A stretch of DNA of 64,000 nucleotides, taken from positions 107,762,549 to 107,826,548 of the forward strand of contig CM043953.1 of assembly GCA_014529385.2 (NCBI GenBank). The letters are read 5' to 3'. Below are positions 1 to 12,090 of this stretch, one piece after another (the stretch's first letter is position 1; each line of letters starts with the position of its first letter). Both the position numbers and the translations under genes were made by a program. This DNA comes from Adiantum capillus-veneris. Lineage: Eukaryota > Streptophyta > Polypodiopsida > Polypodiales > Pteridaceae. The notes below the pieces were generated by a model, which was not told the origin of the DNA, searched no databases, and saw only the letters and a program-made list of their open reading frames with translations.

Positions 1-418
1 TGTGCCAATGTTGTTTGATTTTGCAATGACTGAAGAAGGCTAAGAACATTCATCTCAAATACTCTTCCACCTCAATGAACGAGCTTCAACTCAATAGCTT
101 CCGAGGATGGAATCTACATCAGGAAGGGTTAACCCTCACGCACATTCCTATCACCTAAGACGGACGCCGTATTATTTATTTGGTAGAGTAAGGTACCGGG
201 CTTGTCGTTCCAATAGGAAAAGGGTAAGAGTGATCGCCGATGAGAGGCGCACTCTAACTAGAACATTCAAGGGATTAGTTGGCTAAGCATGGGCGCTCAA
301 GTGTGAATGGGGTGAGCTCATATAAAAGTCAGCCAAACCTAAAATTCACTCATTCTCTCATTTGTGCAATTGAAGAGTGCTCTTGCTCCATCTCCATCTT
401 CTTCTTCTTCATCTCCTT
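1..418. other. Non-coding stretch at the window start
   Basis: I see no convincing gene here. Short open frames have no recognisable domain and run into the downstream microsatellite. A TATA-like AT-rich stretch lies near 318-327 but no transcript can be assigned to it. Confidence 0.4.
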
Positions 419-455
419 GTGTGTGTGTGTATGCGCACGCGTGTGTGTGTATTGT

Positions 456-526
<71 letters not shown>
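419..526. repeat. Compound GT/GA microsatellite
   Basis: A GT-rich run (about 419-480, interrupted) passes directly into an AG run (481-526). Every open frame across it encodes only low-complexity dipeptide repeats, so none is a gene. Confidence 0.95.
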
Positions 527-528
<2 letters not shown>

Positions 529-769
529 CGATCGAGCATTGTGGCGGCACGACGGCGGCGAGGCGGTTGAGCACGGCGTAGCGGCGTCTCCCTCTTCTTC
601 GCGGCGAGGAATGCTCCACGACAGCAAGCGTAAAGTGGTGACTGACACATCATCGTCTTCTTTGAGCTTACTAGTTTAGGCTAGTTGCGTGCTTGGAGCC
701 ATCTGTGGCTCGCACACAGTGTATTGGCAAGTTCCTTGCATTGACATGTGCGACAGACGCGCACACTCA

Positions 770-1410
770 TTCGTAGGCAAAAATTCTTTTAGAAATATAG
801 CCTCAAAGGCTGCCCAACTCTGTGGTATAATATTCTTCTCCTTGAGAGACATCTACCATTTGTAGGCCTTGCCTTCCAGAGTCAGACTTGTCTGCAGTGC
901 TCTGACTGCATCCGGAGTACGCCGTAAGGCGTGAATTCCATCCCACTTGCTGAGAAAGATATTCATTGCATCCTTATTGCGATCTCGATCCTCTCCCTTA
1001 AAAGTCGGTTGCTTGGTGTTTTTCAACAACTCGTCCACCTCCTTTGCAATGAGAGAGTGCAAAGAGTCCGGAGATGGACCTTGTCCATGATCAGAAGGGC
1101 CTTGCCCCTAATCGGCAACGTGCTCATGCATGTATGTGTCAACAGGGTCCTTGGCCTGCTGCTGCATAAATTGTGTCACTAACGTGGATAATTTAGTGAC
1201 ATTTTCATTTAGAGATGCAAAATTTGTTTCCATTACTGAGATGCTTGTTTGAAGTGCGCGAAATTCCTGAATATCGAGCAATTCATAAGCGTTATCACCT
1301 CCCGTAGCGTCGTGGGCACCCTCCGTGAGAGTATCCGGCTGCGAGCCATCATGGGAAGGATCAGGCGTATGATGCTCGAAATCAAAGGTCATATTAATAT
1401 CCGAATCCAT
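770..1410 (-). pseudogene. Decayed gag of an LTR retrotransposon (copy 1)
   Basis: This is the N-terminal part of a retrotransposon Gag on the minus strand, starting at the ATG at 1410. It has a coiled-coil-like segment, then the gag core ending in a KW dipeptide before a stop. A second copy at 34.2-35.6 kb is collinear and shows what was lost. A TAG at 1108-1110 stands where copy 2 has CAG, and a TAG at 853-855 stands where copy 2 has TGG. The frame is otherwise continuous. Homology ends near 770, so the zinc knuckle and all of pol are absent. The leader and primer binding site upstream, to about 2277, mark it as the 5' end of an element truncated in gag. It cannot make a working protein. 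Confidence 0.8.
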
Positions 1411-2264
1411 GGCAACACCGTGCAGTGTAAGAAAGAGAAAGAAGAATACCTTGATTTGAAAAACAATATCGTAGCCGTAGTATACTTCGGTGCATACTAC
1501 GATACTACCGCAAAGGGGGAGAATTAGCCGTGCTAATTACTTTTGTTCGTCAAAGCTTTGTCAGCCCATAATTCCACCTGTTCACTTACACCGTTGAACA
1601 CGTCGTAGTCGATTCGATCTTCTGAAAAAGACAAGTGATGTTGGATACTTGTTTGAAAACCTTAAAGCCGTCGCAAATTAACCTTGACGCACTGCAAATG
1701 TTGATTTCTTTAGTGCAACGGCTCTATGGACATTGTATCCAATTGGCAAAATTTTGAAATGTACCAAATTTATGCAAGGAATTGTCGACTGATGATTGCT
1801 GAAAAAGACCCGGCCCTTTGCCGATGGTGGCCCAGTACGCCCTCGAAGCAAAGGAGAAGCTGCGACCACCATGGGCACTTGCCCTAAGGATTTAATTTGG
1901 GTTTGCCATAAGGCTTTGGGCGGCCAAATATGGTGAGGCCAAAAGAATTCAAGGGTTGGTGATGGGAGCTGAAGCTCCGAGTGCAAAGAAGAGAGAGAGA
2001 GAGAGAGAGAGCTCTGTGGCTCTACAGCTTCTGCTCGCGTGACGGATTCTGCCCAGCTCCCCCGCGCGCACCTTCTGAACCCAAGCGGCCGACCTTGCCG
2101 CTACTCACTCCCCTCGATAGGGTCAGATCCCGCGGCTTCAAGTGCCTTCGACTCTCCCTGGTAAGCGACCATGCCCGCCTGCGAGATGTGTTCGGTTCCC
2201 CTTTCCTTGCATGAACATGCAAAAGAAGTGAACGGCTCTCCACGCCTTGTATCCCAAAATAGCG

Positions 2265-2277
2265 GCTCTGATACCAA
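2265..2277 (-). promoter_or_regulatory. Retrotransposon primer binding site (initiator tRNA-Met type)
   Basis: Read on the minus strand this is TTGGTATCAGAGC, the classic plant LTR-element primer binding site complementary to initiator methionine tRNA. It lies between the gag leader (1411-2264) and the LTR that begins at 2278. Confidence 0.8.
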
Positions 2278-2430
2278 TATAAGACTAGCGGTGCTAGACC
2301 TTGAGATCCTCCTCCTAACCTCCCATTATATAGGCAGGCTCCTAGCCTCTTGCCCTATACGGATCCCCTGTCCACATTTTCTAGCCCGGCCGCCTGGCCG
2401 TAGTCCGTGACCCCCTGGCCTTGCACACAA
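2278..2430 (-). repeat. 5' LTR remnant of the copy-1 gag element
   Basis: Sequence directly outside the primer binding site aligns with the LTR at 36,370-36,520 (shared blocks around 'gctcctagcc' and the GC-rich 'ctagcccggcc'/'ctagccctgcc' tract). The far end is not defined, because the two copies diverge after about 150 bp. Confidence 0.6.
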
Positions 2431-2672
2431 CAACACACATAGAGGAAGGATGTGCCGTTGTGATATTGCAAAACATCATCATCCCACGAATGCCACTTAA
2501 AAAGAAGCTATGCATTGGGTGAGCAACACGTGTGGGTAGTTTTGGTTCTCCAGAGTTGCAAAAGGACCTTAGTATTGGGGTGACATAGTGTGGACATAGT
2601 GCCATAAGAAGATATAGAAATTTTCTCATGAAGGAAAACACAGTCTTTTTAAGTGTTTTTCATACAATGCAT

Positions 2673-2807
2673 AACATCATGAGTTTTTGTTCGGGAGGCA
2701 CCGCATACCTAGCTAGGTACAATTGGGGTAGGGGACCGCCAGCCCCCCCCACCGGGCCGGCGGTCCCCTACCCCCAATTGTCCTCCCTCAGAGAAGCTCA
2801 TGATGTT
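2673..2807. mobile_element. MITE-like fold-back element (copy 1)
   Basis: About 135 bp with imperfect terminal inverted repeats. The left end AACATCATGAG is mirrored by CTCATGATGTT on the right. A strong inner hairpin has arms CAATTGGGGTAGGGGACCGCC-like on the left and their complement on the right. It has no coding capacity. A second copy lies at 3271-3425. It sits upstream of the transporter start codon. Confidence 0.65.
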
Positions 2808-3020
2808 GAGGTAAGTCACAATGTTGGGAATTATTCCAAAACTTCTTGTGGTGCGGAACAAGAATATAGTCGAAGTGTTCCATTCGTGTTGCATAGAGAG
2901 AGGCCCACAGGATTATTACATTCCCGCACAAAGTAGCGTCCACTGTGTGCCCTTCGCAAGGCCCATACGCAGCTCGTGCTTAAAGGCCCCTTCCGACCAC
3001 CACCAGAAGAGCACAAGCTG

Positions 3021-5690
3021 ATGAACATGGCTGCCACCCCTCTTTCGCCTTCATCTGCCTCTGAGGCAAGGCTTACCCGTCATGTCCTACTTTGCTGCCT
3101 CATGGCAGCCACTGCAAGCTTCATCTATGGATACGACCTCGTCGTTGCCGGTAAACTCATATCTTTCTCTCTGCTTTCTTCATGGATGTCTGTGTATGAT
3201 AGCAACTATAAACAAGACATTTTCTCATGTAGCAAAATGGGCTCTTTCTTATTGTTTGCATGTACTGTCTAACATCACTAGCTTCCGCTCGTGAGGCACT
3301 GCCTACCTAGCTAGGTGCGATTAAGGGCAGGGGGCCACAGGTCCGCCCACCGCACAGGCAATCCCCTGCCCCCCACTACACCTAGCTAGGTACACAATGC
3401 CTCCCTCACCTAAGCTCATGATGTTGTGGTAAGTCACAATGTGAGAATTACTTTAGCAATTTGTTTGAAAGCTCTTGTGAGCTAGGCTCTTTAAGACTTT
3501 TGAATGAGAGAAAAATTGCTAAACCTTTTTTTCAATGGCTAGTTATGCATAGTCTTAGTCTTACAACAGGTAAAGAGGAGTGGTGATTTGGACTCCTTAT
3601 GTGTTTTGTAGTTAAAATTGCTTATGGTTTTACACAGTAGTGAGACAATTCGAGCCACAGGCTTGCCTTGGCATCGAACTAAGCTCAAGCATCTGATTTT
3701 TGTAAGTATTGTGTATAGGTGGAATTGGTATAATGGATGATTTTCTACAAAAATTCTATCCGGGGGTGCTGAAGCAAAAGAAAAATGCAAAACAGGATGT
3801 GTATTGCCGGTATCGAAACGAAGCATTTCAGCTCTTTGCATCAAGTCTTTACCTTGGCGCCTTCTTTGCCGCCCTTGTAGCCTCCTTTGTGTCAAGCCGG
3901 TATGGGCGCAAGCCTAGTATGCTGATCGCTGGCCTCTTGTTTATGGCGGGCACCCTTCTTAGCACTTGTGCTCTCAACATCCAAATGCTTTTGTCTGGTA
4001 GAGCCTTGCTTGGTTGTGGCCTTGGCTTCTCCACTCAGGTACTTTATTTGTGCGTGCTATTCTCTTTTGAATTGCTTTTAGTTTATCATGTTGTCTTTGA
4101 GCTTATGCTTACTATTGCAAAAAAACATAGATTTAAGGAGTTTGTATGTAGTAGAATGGCAGGTGGTGCATGTTTGAGAAACTACATCATGCAAGGCATT
4201 GCTCTTGGCTTGCGTATGGGTTTGGTTGTGGTTGTGCTCGATGGATGCCGCAATTTGTTCTTATTAAATCCTCTTTGGAATGGCAAGGGGTATTTGAGAA
4301 GCTAGTTTTTAAAGAAGTGCTTTGCATAAAACATCATTCTTGACATAGATGCTACTATGTTTGATTATATCTTAACGTAAGCGATTTAATGCTCACTCCC
4401 TTCGTTGCATTTGGCATATCGGCTCTCACAAGTGACCTCTTTGAGATTATTTGGATCACTAAATCCATTGTAGACATTCTACTAAGCTCTTACAGGGAAG
4501 AAATTTAGCATTGCAGGGTAGGAAGTCTATTGAGTCTCCATCGTTGGGCTTTCGTTCGGGAACTTCAATAACCATTGCTTAGGGTACTTCATGTTGTAAT
4601 GCACTCTATGAAATCCTTTAAATTCTCAATGAGCAAATGTTTCAATTCAAACATGTTTATTGGGTCACATATGTTTCTTAAAGAGCTTGGAACTAGCATT
4701 ATCAATCCCAAGCTGGTATTAATTTGACCATTTGCAAACAGATACAAACAATTAACATGCATTGAAAGTGATCTCATTTTACTAGTAATCATATAGCCCA
4801 AGGGCCCGTATCACCATTAGAAGGTATCCTTAATATAAATTCGACCATTTGCAAACGGATAGGAACAATTAGCCACATAATGACATGCATTGAAAGTCGT
4901 CTCATTTTACTTGTAATCATATGGCCCAAGGGCCCCTATCACCTTAGAAGATTTGCCATTAGGACCTTAAAGACCATGAGACATGCATTTGCCATAGATT
5001 TCCTTGCCAATGGATTGCTTGGATATACATTATACTTATGGAAGCAACATCACGTGGAAGGAAATAGGAAGAATCAACGGCGAAGATTTGAAGCTTATGG
5101 AGTTGCGTTATACAAGCAAACAATATACATATTTAAAGCAATAAAGTGAAATCCACACTGTTGATACTTAGGCAATCTCATCCAATTAGGAATATTCAGT
5201 GGTACTCCAAAAATCCGAAACTGATGGAAAATGAAGGCAGTATGAAGCTTCCTTTCCATGGCCAGGTTTATTTACACCACTTAATATTCATTAATATTTG
5301 AGAAAGGTACAATTTTGTATAATGTTTCGCTCGAATGAAGTAGCATTTTTTTAAAATATTAGTAAAAGTTTTTCTAACACTTCTTTAATCTGGGTGAAGG
5401 TCGTGCCTATCTATATATCAGAAATATCACCCCCACATTCAAGAGGTGCAATGAACTACATTTCCGGATTGTATTTGACGTGCGGGATACTAAGTGCTAA
5501 TGTCGTAAACTACTTTGCAAATACTGTGCATCCATGGGGTTGGCGCATCTCACTAGGGATCTTGGGAGCTCCAGCCCTTGCTTTTACACTCTTTATTTTC
5601 TTCTTCTTTGAAACACCAACAAGCCTCATCCAACGAGGCCATTACATCAAGGCAAGAGATGTATTGGCCATTTTAAGAGGTCATAAGGAG

Positions 5691-5742
<52 letters not shown>

Positions 5743-6971
5743 CCCTTAAAATGAAATAGGGGTGACACTTTGTGCATGTGTGTGTGCAATTTATGTGTAT
5801 TTCTACTTTTGATCTATCAAACAAAGAAATGGTTGTCTACTAATATTTTGCTACAAATTTTTTGATGTGTTCTAGCTTTGCCCATAGCTTTGCAAGCCGC
5901 TTGTGTGCTTTTATTTCGAATGTCACAAGTTTCCGCATAAATCAGCACAAGTGCACAATGACAAATCTCTCTTTCTCTCTCTCTCTCTCCCAAAATTTCC
6001 ATTGTATTGTGTACTTTTCACTCAAGGAAGAAAGGGCAAGCCATTTTTTGTGATGAGTTTTGCAATTGATGAATCTCTCAACTTCATTTTAGAAATATGA
6101 CTACATATAGAGTTTTTGACACTTGCTTACAATTCTATAAAATGGGGGTGCTTTTAATGAATATTTAAGCCAACATCATGTGTCAAAATGGCTCAAACCA
6201 ATATTGTTAAAGCAAATCATGCATATAAACAATGGATGCTAATCCTCTCTTTCCCTCCAATTTTTGTATTTTTGAGAGGTGGTGATGCTAAACAATTTCC
6301 TAATGTGTGCATTATAGAGAGGAATAGCAACAAAGAATACCCCCCCTCCCCCCGCCCGCAGCAACACAAATTGATTACTCTTAATTGTTTGTATTTGTAA
6401 AAAGGTTGATGGAGAATATCAAGGTTTGTTGCAAGCCATCACTGTCCAAGAGAAGCTTGATAAGAATGCTTTTGAGAGATTATTCATGACTAAATCCAAA
6501 GTGCCACAACTAGTCATAGGAATGGCAATACCATTTTTTCAACAAGTTTCCGGAATTGATGCCATAGCTTTCTATGGGGTTTTCATCTTCAAAATGGCTG
6601 GCTTCACCGACAATGTTGCCCTCTATTTTGCTATTATCACTGGAGGTGCATCCCTTTTGGGGATTTTTATCGCACTCTTTTGTGTAGACCGCATTGGTAG
6701 AATAAAGTTACTACTTGGGGGAGCTGTCACATTTTTCCTGACTATGGTAAGATTTCCCTTTTGTGTACTTGCATTTTTGCATTGATATTGTTAGCAACTT
6801 TGGTGTTAAAAAAGGTACCAAAATGCAAATAGATCTTCATAGAACATTCTTTTTTGGTGCAAATAGATACATACAGGTGTATGGATGCCAAAATAGTATA
6901 AGTCTTTATATGCATACTTGCTTCTTTGTATAGTATATATGTACGCACATGCACACGTGCGCGCACGCGTG

Positions 6972-7016
<45 letters not shown>

Positions 7017-7625
7017 ATACACAATGCTTGAACATGTATGTGGATCTATTATAATTAAAATGACATGTTCAATGCATGTTGCAACTTACATTTATTCTCA
7101 TATCATATTTCGATAGAACAAGGCATGTAAATGACTAAATGACTATTATTGCAGGTGATTGTGGCAATTATATTTGCACTAGGGCTAAAAGGAGCAAAAA
7201 CAGGGCAATACCTAGGCCATGGTGAGGGGATAGCGCAAGTGATATTGGCGTGCGTGTTTGTAACTACCTTTGCAAGCTCATTAGGGCCCTTAGCATATGT
7301 TATTCCGAGCGAAATATATGACAGTGAGGTACGATGTGTTGGAATGAGTATAACTATTTGTGTGAACATGCTCTTCAAATTCATCATTGCCCAAACCTTT
7401 CTCTCTTTCTTGTGTGTTCTTAAGTATGGCATTTTTTTACTCTTTGCTGCCTTCATGCTACTATTAGTTGTATTTACTGCTTTATTCATTCCAGAAACCA
7501 ATAACATTCCCCTCCATGAATTACAAAATATATGGATATCCCATTGGTTATGGAAAAACTTTGTAGTTCCTATAAACAAGTTGCCAAACTCTAGCTCGAC
7601 GCAGTTGCGAGCTACTCTTCAGTGA
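3021..7625 (+). CDS. STP-type monosaccharide/H+ symporter (MFS sugar transporter), five exons
   Basis: Predicted plasma-membrane hexose/proton symporter of the plant STP family. My splice model is 3021-3150, 3719-4038, 5400-5690, 6405-6746 and 7155-7625. All introns are GT-AG, all junction phases agree, and the product is about 517 residues, the normal STP length. Family signatures in order are GYDLVVAGGIGIMDDFL (STP: GYDxGxSGGVTSMDxFL), RYGRKP after TM2, PIYISEISP (STP: PLYLSEMAP), ETPTSLIQRG, a central cytosolic loop, PFFQQVSGIDAIAFY (QQLTGIN site), DRIGR, PSEIYDSEVR and PETNNIPLHEL (PETKG motif). About 12 hydrophobic segments fit the fold. The first ATG is at 3021; a second lies two codons later. 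No in-frame stop or frameshift is present, so this looks like a working gene. Substrate specificity cannot be told; several residues differ from canonical STPs (ID for IN, NN for KG). Confidence 0.88.
3271..3425. mobile_element. MITE-like fold-back element (copy 2), in transporter intron 1
   Basis: About 155 bp related to the element at 2673-2807. It starts AACATCACTAG and ends CTCATGATGTT, contains CCTAGCTAGGT palindromes near both inner arms, and has a GC-rich hairpin centre. The flank 'ggtaagtcacaatg' to its right also follows copy 1, so the repeat family is slightly longer than the inverted-repeat core. Confidence 0.65.
4722..4952 (+). repeat. Tandem duplication of about 115 bp in transporter intron 2
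   Basis: Two diverged direct copies (about 4722-4826 and 4838-4952) share blocks such as 'gaccatttgcaaac', 'catgcattgaaagt' and 'cccaagggccc'. They lie inside the 1.36-kb intron 2, which holds no other recognised feature. Confidence 0.8.
5691..5739. repeat. CT microsatellite at the 5' splice site of transporter intron 3
   Basis: About 45 nt of CT repeat follows the GT of the predicted donor immediately. The coding frame ends at codon GAG (5690), and the intron then reads GT followed by TCTCTC. Confidence 0.9.
6955..7012. repeat. Alternating purine-pyrimidine (GC)n/(CA)n tract in transporter intron 4
   Basis: A GC-rich alternating stretch (cgcgcacgcgtgcgcgcg) runs into about 16 CA units. Such tracts can form Z-DNA. 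No coding role. Confidence 0.9.
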
Positions 7626-7814
7626 AAAGCTTCATCTACTAAATAGCACAATTGATACTATGTTATGATAAAAACTTGGTGGTGAGAAGAGCCAATAAAT
7701 AAAAACTCTTAATGAAAACTTCATAGAGTGATGTTCAACTATCCAATCCACTCATTCAATCCTTGTGAATCTCTTTTCAGAAAGTCATTTGAATAGTGTT
7801 GTCTATAATACTTA

Positions 7815-7839
7815 CTAGTCTGGCCGACAGCCTTCGGCC

Positions 7840-7870
<31 letters not shown>

Positions 7871-7963
7871 TGAGCGTTGGGGGCTGCGCCACATGTGGTG
7901 GTGATTTGGGGGGGGGGCGGCGGGGGGAGACCGGAATGCCTCCCCTTTTTATAATAGTATAGA
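7815..7963 (-). mobile_element. Miniature non-autonomous Helitron
   Basis: On the minus strand the element begins TCTATACTATTATAAAA and ends in a GGCCGA...TCGGCC hairpin, three spacer bases and CTAG. The flanking bases are A at the 5' side and T at the 3' side. These are the hallmarks of Helitrons: a 5' TC, a 3' CTRR with a hairpin just upstream, and insertion between A and T without target duplication. It is 149 bp, with a CT microsatellite and a G-rich tract inside and no coding capacity, so it would need a Rep/Helicase supplied from elsewhere. Confidence 0.75.
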
Positions 7964-9769
7964 TGGATGAAGAAGAGCTATAACTTTACTAACAATGTAA
8001 TTTTAGAAACTAAAGGTTCAAAGTGTGCTCGTTGCTAGTGTTATGATAGTTTTTTTTTCAAGCAACTCTCTTTGGTTATCTATACATCATCTATCGCATC
8101 AAGACCAAGGAGCATGCATGGCATGCACATAGAACACACCGTGTACGTCGATATTGGGGGTGGAGTCTATTGGGGCAATGATCAGTATGGTCAACCGAAC
8201 ACACCCCTATAGTAACTCACAACTAGTCTTATTTTTATATCAAATATAAATAAAGAGCTGGTGAGCTTTATCTCACTACAAACCATACATACTGCACTCC
8301 TCTTTCTCACCACATGCATGCATTTGCGATCATACTCCTTTCAGAGTCCACATAGGATTTGAGGAGGCTTAGACAACACACACCGTAGGCTTGGGTGATG
8401 TTTGTCCAAGTGTGAACGGATAGACCATGATTATATAACAATTGAATTCCTAAGGTTGGGTGGATAGTTCTAGGGAGTGCTCCAAGGTAGAGAGCTCACA
8501 ACAGAGCTCTTCCAAGGGATTTCCACTATGAATTTTGCATCATATGTACCAAAGCAAGTGGCATTCTTGCTTGTGGTTGAGGATCCACGTGCACAAATCC
8601 TAAATTGGGGCCAATCTCTTAAAATTGGCACAAAGAGGGTCATGAGGACTTGACATTAATTTTTTAAAGGGCGGAGGAAGTCACCCCCACACCACAAACC
8701 CTCCATTAAAGATAAGTAGGAATTTGGAATGCTTACTAAAGATAATGGTAGCATTAAAGGAACACTAGCTTACAAAGAAGTGAAGCCAATTGTATCTAAT
8801 TCACTCGGGCTATGGAAGCATGACAAGTTCTATAAACTTAGACTCTCACTTAAGGCGTTAGAGCTAGAATGCCCAGTGAGACTATTAAAGGCACTTTGGT
8901 AGCAATTCAAAAGTAGCTATGGCTACCTAAGGGTATTATACAAGGTTGGTCCAAAGGTGGGTTGTGCATGGCAATCTAGGTCCCTTGATAGACCTAGTCC
9001 CTCAGATTTTGAATGTTTAGATGATGGAGGCATTTTCCGTCGTCAATCTAAGAGCAGTTAGTCCCTACATAAGTGTAATGACCAAAGGAAACGATTACAC
9101 ACACATGTGTTATCAAGTATGCTTATGATTTGGATACTTTGATCGGCAAAATACTATGTCATCTAAGTGACCTTGAGTGAAGCCATATCGTATGGGATGC
9201 ATAGTTTCATCTGAGAGAGCTTCATATACATTTTTCTGCTCAGCTTTTAGTACACACGAAGACAGCCAAGTTCAACAAGTTATTGCACCTGAAAAAGCAG
9301 TTTTAATTGAGGACAAATAAAGTCCTTAAGGGAGGAATAAAGTAAAAGAGTAACACTACTTGAAGTAGCGGCTAGAAAATACTAGAGGAAAGAAAACAAT
9401 CTAGGTGGGGTAGAGAGTGCATGCATTGAGTGGGCAATGTCTGATGTCACATCATCTATAGTATCGAGACCATGGAGCAGAGATGCATGTGTGTCTAGGT
9501 GCGTACATCACACCACGAGTGCCATTGTTTAGGGTGGAGTTCACATGGGTTTCCAAGAGGCCATCTTTGGCTAGGTGAGAGCAGTGAGATTCTAGGTTGT
9601 GGTTTAGTTGGCCTTCCAAAGTGTTGTATGTGTAGGATGGTCTCAGCCTGACAAGCTAAAGAGATTTCCCCCATGTGTCTTTCGTGTCATTTGTATCTTC
9701 GATTGACATTATGTTGATCTAGGTTGTGTTACATGCACTTTATGGGTGGTGTGATTCACTCTCGCAACA
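7964..9769 (+). other. Non-coding DNA, probably an LTR remnant
   Basis: No gene is visible in 1.8 kb. The stretch ends in CA directly before a gypsy-type primer binding site, so its right part is probably the LTR of a plus-strand element. Two segments near 8090 and 9450 resemble each other ('catcatctat..catc/tcgagacca..gagca'), suggesting an internal duplication. The left end of the LTR cannot be placed. Confidence 0.4.
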
Positions 9770-9788
9770 TTGGCGCCGTTGCTGGGGA
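9770..9788 (+). promoter_or_regulatory. Gypsy-type primer binding site (TTGGCGCC type)
   Basis: The sequence TTGGCGCCGTTGCTGGGGA closely matches the primer binding site usual in plant Athila/Tat gypsy elements (TGGCGCCGTTGCCGGGG). It follows a CA dinucleotide, the expected LTR end. Only about 135 bp of leader follows before another element begins at 9924, so the rest of this element is missing. Confidence 0.65.
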
Positions 9789-9923
9789 TACAAGGACTTA
9801 GGTAGGTATTCCTACTAACACTCGTGTGATGGTTGCTTGCTTTAGTTTTGGCTAAAGAAAGCATTTTTCTTAAGTGGATCCGGAAGAGATTATTCCAAGA
9901 TCAAGTGGATAGGTAGAAAGCGT

Positions 9924-11400
9924 TGGAGAGGGGGAATGGGGAGAACGCCCAACTCGCCAACATGGTTGCCTCCTATAGCCCAGGGCACACACTGCACCCC
10001 AATCCACTTTGCGAGCACCTTCGACTCGCTCGATTCACCAAACTCTCCGCGCACACGCGCTCACATAGACACACTTGAACTCACACAACCCGCACCCATC
10101 TGCAATAGCCTTTGCGCGCTCCAACTCATTCAAAACACCACACGCACTCTCTCTCTCTCTCTCTCTGCAACACTCCGTAGGGGCGGCACACACTTGCCGA
10201 CACGCCCGCACGCATACACACGAGAGCAGAAGAGAAGGGGGAAAGGGGGGATGAGACCGCGCAAGAAACTTGACTGCAATGGCGTAGTTCTTCTTCATTC
10301 ACGCAAGAAACTGTACAATCCTCATCGCCGCAACCGGCGTGGACCAAAATACACGAAAGGGCGAGCTCCGCTCAAGCCCGGCTTCAAGGACTCCATGGCC
10401 TATGCTCCTCGTGAGCTTCCTATGGCTCCAAACGAGCGATCAGTCCAACAAGCCTCCAAAAAAACCCCCTAGTTTTTAAAAAAAAACGTTTTTTTATGTG
10501 AGAGCTAGACATTTTTAGCAATTACGCCTTTTTGCCGCCATGTGGCGCTCCTTTTGACCTCTTGAAAATTGGGCTCGAACTCCCTCTTATCACTCTCTCA
10601 TGAGGACTCCCCCTAGGGAGCAACGACGGCGCCGTCGTTGCTCATAGGCGGGTAAAAAACCTCCTTCTCAAAAGACTTTTGCAACGAGGGCCACTGCCCA
10701 TGTGAAACCGGGCTAGCCACGCAATCATGCCACGTCATCACCTTTCCCGTGCGGGCGCGCCGCCCTTGGCGCCACCTGCCTTGGCCAAAATCTCCGCGGA
10801 TCGCCACTGTGCGCCGCGCGCAGTGTTCATCTGGGCCGCCCACTGTTCACAGCGCCCACGGCCGCCGACGCCATAGCCAAGAGCTTGCGGAGCTCTCGCT
10901 CCCCACACTAAATCACACAATATCAAAAGGCCCAACGGCCTGGCCTTTATCCACTGCCGGATAGGTCCCTTCCTACACATATGGGTTATATGCTTGGCCA
11001 CGTGGCAGCTCCCAGTCCCTTGAGCCCTCAAGGTCTTTGCAAATTTTTTTGAGAACACTTCCACAAAGGGCCCACTTTCCCCAGCTTGCAGAGCCTGCCA
11101 AACATCACCTAGTGGTCCAACTCCCAAGCAATCAAGGCTCACTGAGATTTCATATCTCCGGCTACAAGCCGCATAGTCCTCATCTCATCCCTATGCTAGG
11201 AAGACCTCGAACCGAGGTTATAAAAACTGACCAAATCACGTGACGCTCAACCTGGGAAAATGCACCTCCTCTTCCGACTTCAATCATCTCACCGCTCCGG
11301 ACTTCGAACAATGCGCCGTCGACTCTGACTAGGTCCACATGATGCATACTTCCACCGAGAACCCTGGCAAACCCATGAAAACACCAGCTGGCGCATTTCC
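9924..11400 (-). repeat. 3' LTR of the gag-only element
   Basis: This copy is 1477 bp, against 1558 bp for the partner at 13992-15549. Nearly all of the length difference is the CT microsatellite: about 20 nt here and about 100 nt in the partner. Open frames inside it (for example 10738-11142 minus) are also open in the partner LTR but have no recognisable domain. Confidence 0.85.
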
Positions 11401-12090
11401 CAATGCGGCCCATCTGCCTCGAAACTGACCCCTGTCAAATCTTCGATGGCCCCTAACTTTCCATCCACAGCTCCGATTCTCGATCCGAGAAGACTGGCAT
11501 GCTCCACAACTCGAGCACTACACACATATGCACTGACATCAGCCCAGGCCACCTGTCCCTAGCTGCCCTGTCCGTCGGAGATCTGCTACACACTTTAGCT
11601 TTAAACCGCAATATCTTGAGCCCCAGGGCTCCGTTTGACGAGCCGTCTGGACCTGCTCAAAAAGCACACCGAGCACCACATTTTTGGCACACAAAACTAT
11701 CATTTCGGGCATATAGGGCCATATCCCTGTTTGGCCATCTGCAACATACCGTCGGCCTAAAAAGCCGCATCAAGCATACATCTCCACTTCCACCTAGCTG
11801 CAACCGCACTTCACAGCTGCATTATCACCTGGGCCTGCATCTGCTCGACCACATAGCCCCGCTTGTGTCCATTTCTATCGTCGACAGCATTTGGCTGTAC
11901 CATCATTGCCCACCCCCTCGTTGAACATTTATGTTCAACCAAAAGCATGCACACTACACACCACAATGGCATAGCCTGGCCAACACTGAGCAAAACTACA
12001 AACCACACCACAAACTGTATGTACACCCTATACATAGCTCCTGGTTGCTGCTCATCAGGCGGGTTGCCCAACCCCCTGCAGTATCTGCTA

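Noticed and set aside
279-653. Open frames across the GT/GA tract on both strands
   Set aside because: They consist of dipeptide repeats from the microsatellite and have no domain or codon signal.
10613-11142. Minus-strand frames inside the LTR (repeated at 14762-15291)
   Set aside because: They are open in both LTRs, but LTRs are copies of each other, so this is not independent evidence. No family is recognised and the region is GC-rich, which favours chance open frames.
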